From: Sepiola atlantica
Lineage: Eukaryota; Mollusca; Cephalopoda; Sepiida; Sepiolidae
NCBI GenBank assembly: GCA_963556195.1
Contig: OY744531.1
Coordinates: 54,281,200 to 54,345,199 of the forward strand
DNA: 64,000 nt
Reading direction: 5' to 3'
Translations under genes and position numbers: made by a program
Notes under the pieces: model-generated
Databases searched by the model: none
Told to the model about the DNA's origin: nothing
What the model saw: the letters and a program-made list of their open reading frames with translations, nothing else
Part shown: one piece after another, positions 1 through 9,299 of the stretch
Layout of the letters: each line of letters starts with the position of its first letter
How positions within the stretch are numbered: the stretch's first letter is position 1

Positions 1-1516
1 ACTTCAGTAAACCCATGGTCAAGTACTGGGGAATATTCCCGTTCCTAAACCATGAATTAAACAAAACTGTAAGCAAGGGAACAAAAATGGGCGACATCCT
101 CAAATACACTTCATAGGGCAAACCATCAATCTCCGGAGACTTGTTAAGGCCGACCTGCTTCAACGCTTCCTGAACTTCATCCTCTGTTATGCAACCTTCG
201 CACCTAGCCGCTTCGGTCGCCTCAAGGCGAGAAAAGTCAGCCAAATAGGGGTCGAATTGTGCTAAAGACAGACCAGGTTCCCGAGTAAAAAGCTCTTGAA
301 AATGAGAGCAAAAGGCCTCCAGAATACCTTCGTTTGTAGTCACGAGCCGCCCATCCGGTAATGAGACACGAGCGATATGTCGATCAGTTGCATGGCGAAA
401 CTCCTCTGCACGCAGTTCAGCGGCCATGTTTGTTGCTTCCGCAGACATTCTATTTAACCTATTCCTAATTACTAAAGCTTGATGTTCTTTGAAAGCCAAA
501 GAATTCAGCTTAGCCTTAATTATAGTAACACTAGAGCTACTCCCCACCTCAATCGCCCGATCTAATCTAGACTCTAGTGCCACTTTAACTGCCCTAGTTG
601 ATAGGTTGAGCCGTCTGCTAAAATCGGCAGTAAAGGACCTAATTACTTTCTTAAAATGGCCCCACTTCCTATTCCCAATTACAGCCCCCGTCAATTCCCG
701 CTGTAAGGTTAGTAGAAGCTGGTCCCGGTAGCCCTTCACATCGAACAACGAAGTGTTGAGCTTCCAGTGACCATCTAATCTAGGCTTAGGTCTATCTAAG
801 TTCACACGGACCCGAACAAGTCTATGGTCCGAGTAAACTATATTATGAAGACTTGGACATTCAACTACCCCTACGTCGACTCCCCTAATTAAGAACCGAT
901 CGATATAACTCGAAAGTTGTACCAAATCGGAGCCGCGCCTATTTGTCCAAGTCCATACCCTATCACGGGGCTTTTCATTCCGGAACTTATCGATAAGATC
1001 AAACTTATCGAGAAAGTCCCCGAATATTTTAGCGTCCCGATCAGTGTTAGTACCCCTAGGCCGATTACGATCTAAATCGGGATCCAGGACCGCGTTCCAG
1101 TCTCCCGCTAAAATGACCGTCCGAGTAGTATTCAAGAACTGCTCGATTCGCCGAAAAAAGGAAGAACGCTCAGTATGGATATTGGGAGCATAAACCCCAA
1201 CGAGTCGAAATGCTTTCCCCTTTATGGTAATATCCAAAATACATAGTCTCCCTTCCGGATCCATGTAGAAAGGGTCACACGACGCATCTAAAGTCTTGCT
1301 TACCAGCCATGAAACCCCCCTTGCGGAAGAATTAAAGTACGCTGAATAAACGTGAAAACGCTTACCCAACGCACCCAAATGGTCCCCTGAAATCAGGTGG
1401 GTCTCCTGCAAGCAACATACATCCACTCCGAGGCGCTGAAGGTCGGTAGCGACCCGAAATTTACGGTCATTTGCCCTCAGGCCCCGCACATTTAAAGTAG
1501 CTAGATAGAGAGCCAT
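1..1516 (-). CDS. LINE ORF2, N-terminal part: AP endonuclease and start of reverse transcriptase
   Basis: Reading leftward from an ATG at 1516 the frame stays open to the window edge, about 505 codons, so the protein is partial at its C-terminus. The first 240 or so residues carry the apurinic-endonuclease motifs in order: TLNVRGL near residue 9, LQETH with the catalytic Glu near 38, GVYAPN, LAGDWN (Asp/Asn pair), and SDHRLV. Such endonucleases nick target DNA to prime reverse transcription. Close to the edge the reverse transcriptase domain begins with a KSPEIDGLPYE-type motif (Glu where Gly is usual). The start lies 9 bases after the ORF1 stop, the usual two-ORF LINE arrangement. The best family guess is L1/Tx1-like because the endonuclease is N-terminal and ORF1 has a zinc knuckle. 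No stop or frameshift is visible in the part shown. Confidence 0.9.
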   Translation of the reverse strand, partial: MALYLATLNVRGLRANDRKFRVATDLQRLGVDVCCLQETHLISGDHLGALGKRFHVYSAYFNSSARGVSWLVSKTLDASCDPFYMDPEGRLCILDITIKGKAFRLVGVYAPNIHTERSSFFRRIEQFLNTTRTVILAGDWNAVLDPDLDRNRPRGTNTDRDAKIFGDFLDKFDLIDKFRNEKPRDRVWTWTNRRGSDLVQLSSYIDRFLIRGVDVGVVECPSLHNIVYSDHRLVRVRVNLDRPKPRLDGHWKLNTSLFDVKGYRDQLLLTLQRELTGAVIGNRKWGHFKKVIRSFTADFSRRLNLSTRAVKVALESRLDRAIEVGSSSSVTIIKAKLNSLAFKEHQALVIRNRLNRMSAEATNMAAELRAEEFRHATDRHIARVSLPDGRLVTTNEGILEAFCSHFQELFTREPGLSLAQFDPYLADFSRLEATEAARCEGCITEDEVQEALKQVGLNKSPEIDGLPYEVYLRMSPIFVPLLTVLFNSWFRNGNIPQYLTMGLLK

Positions 1517-1525
1517 AAAGATGCT

Positions 1526-3346
1526 TTAGGGTTGAGTTTGAGAAACGAACATAGATGAGGTCAGGACACCAACGGCTCTCCCAATGGACTCTTGGCCCAT
1601 TTGGTCGTTAATCAGACCATCATAGGAGATACCGCCGATATCACGAGGATACGTTAGTTTGGCTATCCTATACAGGGAGGGGTGAACTCTAATGGGTAGC
1701 CTTCCGAAACAGTTATTTTTCATTTCTCTTAGTTCACTTGATTTGAATATGGTAAGGGGGAGGTCAAAATTGAAGGCTGAGTTCGCCTCCTCCAACATCT
1801 CCCATAGAGCCTTTGCTTCAGCTCTTCTCCTTATAACTGTTACCACTCTTGTGGCGTTGGGGAAATTATTGGGGTCTTCTATCGAAAAGCCTCCAACCTC
1901 CTCGAATTTTAATAGTCCGGTGAGGCTGGAGTTACGCATATTCTTCACCGTGTCAATTTGTATTTGCGTACATCTGCATATATCTTTTCCGGAAAGAAAA
2001 GTAACTTTTTTAAAACTTCTCTTCTCTAGGGAAGGACTCCTGTGTCTTTTAGGAGTGGGTGGAGGCATTTCTTCCATGGGGGAAGGGGAGGGGGAGCTAG
2101 GCTCTAAGGGAGATGCTGGAGAAGGTGCAGGAAAGGGATGCTTTGAGGGGGATGCAGGTGGGGAGCTTCTCGGGGTCTGGGCAGGGGACACAAAAGGAGA
2201 AGGTCTAGGGGATTTTTTGGGAACTTTTTGAGGACTCAGGGGGATTAATTTATAGGGCTTATCGATAATGGGACCAGTTATAGGAGGGGGCATTGATTTG
2301 GGGGTCTGCGGTTTAGGGTTTTTTTTAGGGGCAGAGTCGGGAGTGGGCTTGGGGTTATTATTAACTTTTTTAAGTAAATTTTTGGCTTTCACGTATGAGT
2401 CCTTTCCGGGGTCATGTTTCAACATCTCTGTTTCTCTTATTTCGTCCAAAGTGTGTCGTCCCGGGGTTTTTTTCCCTGGTACAATGACCCAGCCTTCTCT
2501 TTTATTTTCTGTTTCAACGTCATCATTTTTTTGGGCTGTGGGTAGTGCCGGAAATTCTTCGTCGGACTCCTCACTTGACGATAATATTGGTACTCCAATG
2601 CGTGGCGGTGCATTTATATGAGCTCCTGCTCTTGACTTACTGGTAGTCGCCTTAGGAGTTGGTTCCTTCTTCTTTAGAGGACAATCCATCGTTAGATGCC
2701 CTATTCCTTCGCAATACCAACAAATAGGTCGACGTCCTGTCAGTATGATAGGCAATTTTTCCTCCCCAATGAGCATGTAGTAAGGGATGCTATCGTAAGC
2801 CTTCTTGTCGACGAAAATTTCGAAGGACCAAACTCCTGAAAATTCTTCGTGGTTTACATCCGTGATTTCACCATATTTTAGGAGGTAGGCTCCTATGTGC
2901 TCCCCCTTCACATGGAAGGGCACATTAAAAAAAGAAACTGAGGAGCGTCTTCTTCCCATGTATTCTGTGCGTAGAATATAATCCGGGGTAATTATTGGCG
3001 TTAAGGACAGTTTGTTACATGTGTCCTCGTCTGGGAACAAAGCCGACCATGTGTTGAAGCCTTTGGATTTGATCAGACGTTGAGGCTTAAATCCAACAGA
3101 GTGTAGTAGCTTTAGGATTAGTTCTGGTGTTGCTCTGATTGACTTCTTGATTTTTTTGTCCATGACAAAAAGGGAGACAGTTCTTTTCTGGATCTCCTCC
3201 AATTTAGGTAAGTCCACCAGTAAACCGGTCTCCGTGACCATGTGTACACATTTTTTTGCCTCTTCGACGAACTGTTCCACATTAATTTGAATCTTGGGTG
3301 GTTTTGACCACTCAGTTCCTTCGGATGTTGTCATTTCAGTAGTCAT
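1526..3346 (-). CDS. LINE ORF1 protein with CCHC zinc knuckle
   Basis: A 606-residue intact frame immediately upstream of the endonuclease/RT ORF, so it is the ORF1 nucleic-acid-binding protein of the same LINE. A CCHC knuckle (C-x2-C-x4-H-x4-C) lies at residues 209-222. The preceding 80 residues look like an RNA-recognition fold of the kind seen in ORF1p, judged by hydrophobic pattern only. Residues of roughly 225-460 are low complexity: acidic and serine-rich, then a long proline/serine tract with many SPxxSP steps, ending in a basic KRHRSP patch. The last 140 residues (from FLSGKDICRC) look folded, but I do not recognise the domain. The N-terminus overlaps nothing. The ATG at 3346 has a second in-frame ATG five codons later. 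ORF1 proteins bind element RNA and assemble the ribonucleoprotein. Confidence 0.85.
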   Translation of the reverse strand: MTTEMTTSEGTEWSKPPKIQINVEQFVEEAKKCVHMVTETGLLVDLPKLEEIQKRTVSLFVMDKKIKKSIRATPELILKLLHSVGFKPQRLIKSKGFNTWSALFPDEDTCNKLSLTPIITPDYILRTEYMGRRRSSVSFFNVPFHVKGEHIGAYLLKYGEITDVNHEEFSGVWSFEIFVDKKAYDSIPYYMLIGEEKLPIILTGRRPICWYCEGIGHLTMDCPLKKKEPTPKATTSKSRAGAHINAPPRIGVPILSSSEESDEEFPALPTAQKNDDVETENKREGWVIVPGKKTPGRHTLDEIRETEMLKHDPGKDSYVKAKNLLKKVNNNPKPTPDSAPKKNPKPQTPKSMPPPITGPIIDKPYKLIPLSPQKVPKKSPRPSPFVSPAQTPRSSPPASPSKHPFPAPSPASPLEPSSPSPSPMEEMPPPTPKRHRSPSLEKRSFKKVTFLSGKDICRCTQIQIDTVKNMRNSSLTGLLKFEEVGGFSIEDPNNFPNATRVVTVIRRRAEAKALWEMLEEANSAFNFDLPLTIFKSSELREMKNNCFGRLPIRVHPSLYRIAKLTYPRDIGGISYDGLINDQMGQESIGRAVGVLTSSMFVSQTQP

Positions 3347-3591
3347 CTAGAAATAAAAACTAGAGACTATTGAGAGTAGAAAAAAAAGTGGGGGGAAAAA
3401 AAAAACCCAAAAAAAAAAAAAGTGGGAAGAAAAAAAAACGTAATTCCAAATAACAAATGTCAACAGGTAACAAAAAAAAAAAAACGGTAATGTCCAACAA
3501 GTAACAATAATAACAAGAGTAACAATAGGAAATAACAATCAAGCGCGTAATAAAGACAAACCAATGACAAAGTATCCGAAAAAGAGCTTAC
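3347..3591 (-). other. LINE 5' leader, homopolymer-rich
   Basis: About 245 bases between the ORF1 start and the LTR of the next element. On the minus strand it is rich in T runs, with G and C clusters and TTACTTGTTG-like repeats. It is probably the 5' untranslated region/promoter of the LINE. I cannot locate the element's exact 5' end or a target duplication. Confidence 0.4.
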
Positions 3592-3780
3592 TGAGCATTC
3601 GCACTCTTCACAAAAGAGTACAGTTTTTATGCTGCTTTTTGCCCCACCTATGCGAATTGACTGTCAACCAGAGTCATCTAGCTTTCAAATTCTCCAAACA
3701 GCCAATTTGCAAAGGGGGACAACTCTGCTAACCACAGAGAGTTAATGAATTAACATTGTTGTTTTTCATTTTCCACTACA
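3592..3780 (-). repeat. 3' LTR of the 3592-7643 element
   Basis: 189 bases, TG...CA on the plus strand, matching 7463-7643 across its length. It carries an extra 8 bases (GCCAATTT) compared with the other LTR. The unit is very short for an LTR. Confidence 0.85.
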
Positions 3781-3806
3781 TGCCCCCGTGATCTTAAAAT
3801 CACATC

Positions 3807-6578
3807 TCACCTCGCATAGTCGGCCATCCAGACCGGTTGTCTCCTCTCACGATTAAAGCGTCGCGGGGGTTCTTCCAACGTGGGCTCACCGGCTTCTTCC
3901 TCAGCATGTCCATTTGATGGCAGAGAGACACGACGTATGTCAAGCACGTGTCGCGGCATCCAGTCAACACTCACATTGTTTACAGACTGTGCATGCGTTA
4001 CCCTTCCTCGTCCCCAACGTGTAGTGCATAGAGCTCCCGGTGGCTTGACCCACACTTCTTCACCAACTGTGATGGATCCTTGTCCCTCTTCACTCATGTT
4101 CGTTCTAGCAAGAGGATGACGGCACTCATACCGAAAGACTGACTGATGCTGCACTGACTCTTCATCTTGACCACTCTTTGGAGACATGCTGTACCAAAAT
4201 ACCGCCTCTTCTGGTGAGATTCGACCTCTCTCTGCAACAGCCTTTATGGTTCGGTGATGCCTTTCGACAATCCCATTTCCTCCCGGTCGATATGGAGCCC
4301 GAAAAAATTGCCGGGTTCCCCACCTGGCACACAGCTCTGCAAAGTCTTCAGAGCGGAAGGCGGCACCATTATCCAGTAATATCTCCTCCACTGGCCCCCT
4401 CTCCAAAAACACCGCCTCCATGGCTCTGCAGATTTCACTCGCGGTTTCCGCTCTCAACTTACGCCAGATTGCCACTCTCCCAGGTCCACAGTCAACCATT
4501 GACAGGAATATATTGTTCCTATAATGCGTGACGTCAATGGCCAGCCGTTTCCAAGTTTCAGTCACCTGTAATTCCCCTCTCTCGTGCCTGGATGGGGCAG
4601 GGTCAATTGATTGACACTCTCTGCATTGTTCCACCACCTCTTTAACCGCCTCCTTTGTCACACTCGGGTTCACCTTTCTTGCAAGAAAAAGTGTCCTCTC
4701 TTTCCCAAAGTGGTGCATTTCATGCAGCTCTCTCGCTTCCTCACTAACGGCGCACACAGACGCGGCATCCTTCATTTTAAGCCAGGCCTTCTTTACTCGG
4801 GTCAGGGCATCTGCTCTGTTCTTTTGAGTTGGGACAAGCGTAACCGACACTCTCAGTCCAAACTCGCGAATCAAGTCTCCAAAAATTCCGAACCTACGCT
4901 TGATCAGCATCTCAGCTGCTCCCTTGGTCCTTACTCTCCTGTCTCCTGAGACTTCTGACTGGATCCAGGAGGCCACTGTGGCCGAGTCCGTTTTCAACTC
5001 TGCATTTTTCAAGCTCCACTTTAGAGCCAGGTTCACTCCCTTTGCTGCAGCCTCGAGCTCTGCAGCATTTATGAGGGCATAGTCATTCCTTTTGCGTAGC
5101 CAAGCGGCATCCTCCACTGTTGCTCCTCCAATTTCAAGCAGCACACCGAGAGCCAGGGTGCTAGCATCACACCAGATCACACCTTCTTTGCCCCGTTCGA
5201 CACGCCATTTTCCTTTGACGGGGTCTTCCACATAAACCTCCTCCACCACCTCGCGTATCAACTGCACAACATCCTCGGTCACTGTGTCATCCCAGCGGCC
5301 GCCTTCGGTCCGCCTTTTTATATAGCTGCATGCTACTCTGAGCCACCCGCAAATGGCGTAATGGCCAACCAGCTTCCCACATATGGAGAACAGCTCTCTC
5401 TTAGTCAGTCCGTCTGAGATATCGGGCACCTCATTACCCCGTCCGAACATCAACGTCCCCTCCTTATTCCTTTGCAGCTTTAGTCCTAGGGCCGTGCCAT
5501 TTTCTAGTGGCTCAGGTGGCTTCGCAATCAACCCATATCTTCCAACGTGATTGCTAACACTTTCCGCAGACAGTTTTCCTTCCTCAACCAGGATGTCATC
5601 AATATATGAGCTTGTGGCCCTCTCCACCTCGTTATTTTTCCCCAGCACTGTTTTCAAAATTGCAGTCATAATTTTGGGTGCAGAACTGAGCCCAAAACCC
5701 AACCTTGTCTGACCCTTTAACTTAACCAGCTGGTACCGCCATAGCCTCTCGTCTATGTGTATCTGGAGGTAGACTGATTTTAGGTCCACAATCTTGCTTG
5801 CCCGCTCCATTTTCCTCCACTCTCGCATTACTTCCTCACAAACGTCGATACCGTCCCCTGTGTGGCAAGCAATATGCTGGTTTAGCTCTCTGTAGTCCAA
5901 TACTGGCCTAACCTTCCCTTTGGTGGGCTGGACTACCGCCATGAGTGGTAGGACTCCGTCAGCTTCCCCGGACCATGGTACAAGGATACCTTCCTCAATC
6001 CACCTCGCTATCTCTTTCTCAAATTCAGCCCTCGTGTCACCATTCAGAGTACTTTCGTAGCACCCAACTTGATTTTTTAGTATTGGCGGCTCTGAAACCC
6101 AACGCCATTCCACCGTCCACTTATCTCCATCAAAACTGGCCTGAAAGTCTTTGTCTTTGATTTGGCACGGTTCCGCCTTCTTGGGTTTAACACTCTCCAT
6201 CCCTGCCAATCCGACTGGGCGCTCGCATCCAAATGTGATCATGCCCATGCTAAACATAGCACCCCCTAGTCGATCGCTGACATCCAGGCCCAACACAACA
6301 TCAACACTTGCAACAAGCCGCTCCATCACAATTGCCCTCACCTCAAGTTCGGTCTCTCTCACTATTATTCTCACAGTGCACATTCCTCGGCACATCACCT
6401 CACGGCCATCAACCGCCCTCACACTGGCCGTTCCATGCCAAGATTTAGCAACCTCCGTTGTCACCAACGTGGTCGTGCAGCCGGTATCAACCAGGGCTTT
6501 GGCTCTCTTCCCGTTTGCGGTGACCTCCACCTGTGGTAATGCAGTCCTATGCGCCGTCACTTGATAGGGGATAGCCAC
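3807..6578 (-). CDS. pol: Pol polyprotein: protease, RT, RNase H, integrase
   Basis: A 923-residue uninterrupted frame, numbered here from a GTG at 6578. The retropepsin motif LVDTGC has Asp31. RT motifs are RPVLDYRELNQ near 225, VDLKSVY with Asp265, FGLSSAPKIMT near 297, and the YIDD active site at 325-328. RNase H carboxylates fit Asp471, Glu507, Asp531 and Asp590. The integrase has an HHCC zinc finger (His619 and His622/623 with Cys652/655) and the catalytic triad Asp682, Asp736, Glu772. The C-terminal tail is basic/acidic with no clear chromodomain. All catalytic residues are present, so this copy may still encode active enzyme. There is no ATG at the front. The frame continues upstream in the same phase to the gag TAG at 6597-6599, so expression by stop-codon readthrough from gag is likely. 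Confidence 0.9.
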   Translation of the reverse strand: MAIPYQVTAHRTALPQVEVTANGKRAKALVDTGCTTTLVTTEVAKSWHGTASVRAVDGREVMCRGMCTVRIIVRETELEVRAIVMERLVASVDVVLGLDVSDRLGGAMFSMGMITFGCERPVGLAGMESVKPKKAEPCQIKDKDFQASFDGDKWTVEWRWVSEPPILKNQVGCYESTLNGDTRAEFEKEIARWIEEGILVPWSGEADGVLPLMAVVQPTKGKVRPVLDYRELNQHIACHTGDGIDVCEEVMREWRKMERASKIVDLKSVYLQIHIDERLWRYQLVKLKGQTRLGFGLSSAPKIMTAILKTVLGKNNEVERATSSYIDDILVEEGKLSAESVSNHVGRYGLIAKPPEPLENGTALGLKLQRNKEGTLMFGRGNEVPDISDGLTKRELFSICGKLVGHYAICGWLRVACSYIKRRTEGGRWDDTVTEDVVQLIREVVEEVYVEDPVKGKWRVERGKEGVIWCDASTLALGVLLEIGGATVEDAAWLRKRNDYALINAAELEAAAKGVNLALKWSLKNAELKTDSATVASWIQSEVSGDRRVRTKGAAEMLIKRRFGIFGDLIREFGLRVSVTLVPTQKNRADALTRVKKAWLKMKDAASVCAVSEEARELHEMHHFGKERTLFLARKVNPSVTKEAVKEVVEQCRECQSIDPAPSRHERGELQVTETWKRLAIDVTHYRNNIFLSMVDCGPGRVAIWRKLRAETASEICRAMEAVFLERGPVEEILLDNGAAFRSEDFAELCARWGTRQFFRAPYRPGGNGIVERHHRTIKAVAERGRISPEEAVFWYSMSPKSGQDEESVQHQSVFRYECRHPLARTNMSEEGQGSITVGEEVWVKPPGALCTTRWGRGRVTHAQSVNNVSVDWMPRHVLDIRRVSLPSNGHAEEEAGEPTLEEPPRRFNRERRQPVWMADYAR

Positions 6579-6596
6579 TGGCGCTATGGCACCCCT

Positions 6597-7320
6597 CTAA
6601 TCGTTTCCCTGTACCGTGCAGGTTCGGCTGATATGCCCAGTTTGTCCACAACGGAAACAGGTTATGCCAGGCTTAGGTTCTCAGCAGTCCCGTACAAAAT
6701 AAGGCCCCTGGCATCGAAAACATTTCACTGGGGCTTTTCCAGGTGACCGCCCCCACGAGAGATTCTCCTTAACTGCGGACTTCCCTCCCATCAGGCTTAC
6801 ACTCGCGGTTGCCTCCAACTGGTGACTCTTCTTTGTCAGCACACTGGCATGGGTCAGCACTTCATCCATGTTCATGCTCTCGATCATTGTCAGTCTCTGC
6901 AGCTCTGTGGACACACTATCAGGAAGACCAGTCACAAACGTCATTTTCACCGTTTTTTACAAGGCTCATCCCTGCATAACCCGCCAGTTCCGCTAGCCTC
7001 CGGATCTCCGTCACAAAGACATCTACTGGCTCCCTTGTCCATGTGATCCTGCGCATTTTGCTATAGGCGTCGAAAACGCTTTCTGCGAAAGCGGTCTTTA
7101 GTCTTGCCTCTATCAAATCTGCATCGTCTTGTTCAGCGTCATTCATTTCCAGGTAGACCGAAAGTGCATTTCCTTCCAAATATAATGGAATCAAGGTTGC
7201 CACATCTTCAATTTTCTGCAATCTTGCAACCATCTTCAATTTAGACAGCCATCGTACTACGTCTCCATCACCAGCGTACGCCTTCAATACGTCACTGCTT
7301 AATTTGATTCTGTCACCCAT
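6597..7320 (-). pseudogene. gag: Broken gag of the LTR element
   Basis: The region starts with ATG at 7320 and reads a capsid-like N-terminus (retrotransposon gag pattern with YLEGNALSVYLEM and a TWTREPVDVFVTEIRRLAELAGY core). Near 6955 an A run on the coding strand shifts the frame by one base. The continuation (GLPDSVSTELQRLT...) runs to a TGA at about 6681-6683. Past that TGA, in the same frame, a good CCHC knuckle (CFRCGQTGHISRTC) follows before a TAG at 6597-6599. The knuckle before the TGA (CFRCQGPYFVRDC) lacks the usual His spacing. So this gag carries one frameshift and one nonsense change, and this copy probably cannot make a full Gag. The frameshift lies in a homopolymer, so a sequencing error there is possible. 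Confidence 0.8.
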
Positions 7321-7462
7321 CCTGTTATGTAGGTAGGCCGCCGGAAATAGCTTGTGGTTTATCCGTGAAAGGAAAGTTTCTTGAAAAGATAAAAATCTGT
7401 GAATTCTCCAAACTGCGAACTGTCTCCTGCCCCTCTTTCGCTTTCCACTTCACTCAGCTCAC

Positions 7463-7643
7463 TGATCATTCGCACTCTTCACAAAAGAGTACAGTTTTTA
7501 TGCTGCTTTTTGCCCCACCTATGAAAATTGACTGTCAACCAGAGCCATCTAGCTTTCAAATTCTCCAAACAGCAAAGGGGGACAACTCTGCTAACCACAG
7601 AGAGTTAATGAATTAACATTGTTGTTTTTCATTTCCCACTACA
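7463..7643 (-). repeat. 5' LTR of the 3592-7643 element
   Basis: 181 bases, TG...CA on the plus strand, paired with 3592-3780. In element orientation it precedes the gag start by about 140 bases. Confidence 0.85.
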
Positions 7644-8147
7644 TTATGCCTGAATGAAAAATATGAAATCCTAAATTTTAAAGATCCCCGAAACCTATTA
7701 AACTCTAGAAGCGAAATAGCAAACAGCTGTTTACACAGAAATAAATTTACCTTAGGATGATAGATAATAAATAAAATAAATAAATAAATAAAAATAAATA
7801 AATAAATAAATAACTGAATTAGTTAAAATTTAAAACCTAAAATAGAAATACAAGAAACCACGTGTTAAAATAAATTCGCCCACTGTATTAACAAAACAAA
7901 GGAAACAGGATATAGGAAAATCCATTGTTAACAAAAAAAATAGGAGCGTCACCAACAATGCCTTTGTTCGAGGGAAGCCCAACGATTGGCTGAGGGAACA
8001 ACAAAGAATCTGATTGGTTAACTAGCAAGCCATGTATATAAAAACACCTGACAAAAATAACTCCATGCATTTAGCCTTACGATTCCCCCCGGGGATGAAA
8101 CACGGGAGCCTCTGTGTAGCTTGATTGCCATATATATTTTCATTGCT

Positions 8148-8150
<3 letters not shown>
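7644..8150. other. AT-rich flank with (AAAT)n tract, no gene seen
   Basis: AT-rich sequence with an AAAT/AATA microsatellite at about 7770-7815. I see no coding potential. Confidence 0.6.

Positions 8151-8214
<64 letters not shown>
8151..8214. repeat. (TA)n microsatellite
   Basis: About 32 uninterrupted TA dinucleotides. Confidence 0.95.
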
Positions 8215-8218
<4 letters not shown>

Positions 8219-9029
8219 GTAGCCAATACTCTCATATGCTCGGCTCCAGGAACAAGTCTGTCTGATTGGTTGAACTCTTGTTTAGGTAACTGTTGTGGTT
8301 GTCAAGGTTGAACAATAATTAGTGAGGAATACAATGAAGACGCAAACAACAAGGAGAATGCAATAATAAGTGTATTAAAGAAAAGGTATAGTTACAGTAT
8401 GTACAAATGAAGGTGTCGAGTCAGAGAGTCTTGGTGGGAGGACATGTACGCTCTTCGGCGTCACTTCCGGTGGCATTTAGGTAACACACACTAAGGCCAA
8501 CCTAGGCTTGCCATTTATAGTGTAACGTTATTCGTATATGCAAATGAGTGGTTGCCACCACAACAGTAACCAATCTCGAGATTGGGTATTTTGCTAGAAT
8601 TGACCACTCAGTATTAAGTATTTCAACGAATGAACATCGAATATTTTACAGATATCGTTTTTCTGCTGCTGTTGTAGCTTCTGCTGTTACTGCTAGAACA
8701 GGGAACAACAGGGGTGTCATTTTTTATTTGACAGTATGTCGTTTTTTTTTAGGAAAGTGGTCGGTGGTCATCCTCTAGTCATCCTCTGGCTATTCTATTC
8801 TAAACTAGATGGATTCTGATGACCCATTAATTCCAGCACTGCTACTTTCTCTCTTTCACCATTTGTCCATCACTTTAACTTAAGCAGTCATCGCAATACC
8901 ACATTTACTCTATTGTGCTATCCTACTTAAAATATCCCCAATCGTTTGAATGCAATCGTTAATTCTAGCCAGATGACCGGAAAAAGTTAGCGAGTGGAGT
9001 CGCTTTCTGTCTTGTTACTGATGCTACTG

Positions 9030-9030
<1 letters not shown>
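8215..9030. other. No recognisable gene
   Basis: Mixed sequence with no open frame of note. 8400-8530 includes a moderately GC-rich stretch. Nothing I can name. Confidence 0.5.
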
Positions 9031-9087
<57 letters not shown>

Positions 9088-9200
9088 ATCTCTATCTCTC
9101 TATCTCTCGTTCTATCTCTCTCTCTCTCTCAAAATATATATTTCTCTATTTCTCTCTCAATCTATCTCTTTCTCTATCTCTATCTCAATCTATCTATTTG
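9031..9200. repeat. (TC)n microsatellite with TATC variants
   Basis: A pure CT run of about 50 bases followed by degenerate TATCTC and TCTATC repeats. Confidence 0.9.
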
Positions 9201-9299
9201 AGTTTTGGGTTGTTCTGTTGCTGTTTTTATACGAAATTGTTATTTTACATAGGCTCGTTAAGTTGGCAATTTAATTTCGTTGGTTTAAAATTGTAGAAT

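Larger units (their letters stand above)
3592..7643 (-). mobile_element. LTR retrotransposon, Ty3/gypsy-like domain order
   Basis: A complete 4.05 kb element on the minus strand: short LTRs of 189 and 181 bases bracket a gag region and a 923-codon pol frame. Domain order is gag, protease, RT, RNase H, integrase, which is the Ty3/gypsy order. The RT connection region (LTKRELFSICGKLVGH) is unusual, so the clade is uncertain. A purine-rich stretch (CACGGGGGCA) directly precedes the 3' LTR and is the likely polypurine tract. No convincing primer-binding site or target duplication was found; flanks CTTAC and TTATG do not match. The LTRs differ by one 8-base indel and a handful of substitutions, so the insertion is not brand new. 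Confidence 0.85.

Noticed and set aside
4178..4531. Plus-strand frames opposite pol and ORF1 (for example 1692-2231, 6151-6564)
   Set aside because: Antisense shadows of well-supported minus-strand retrotransposon genes.
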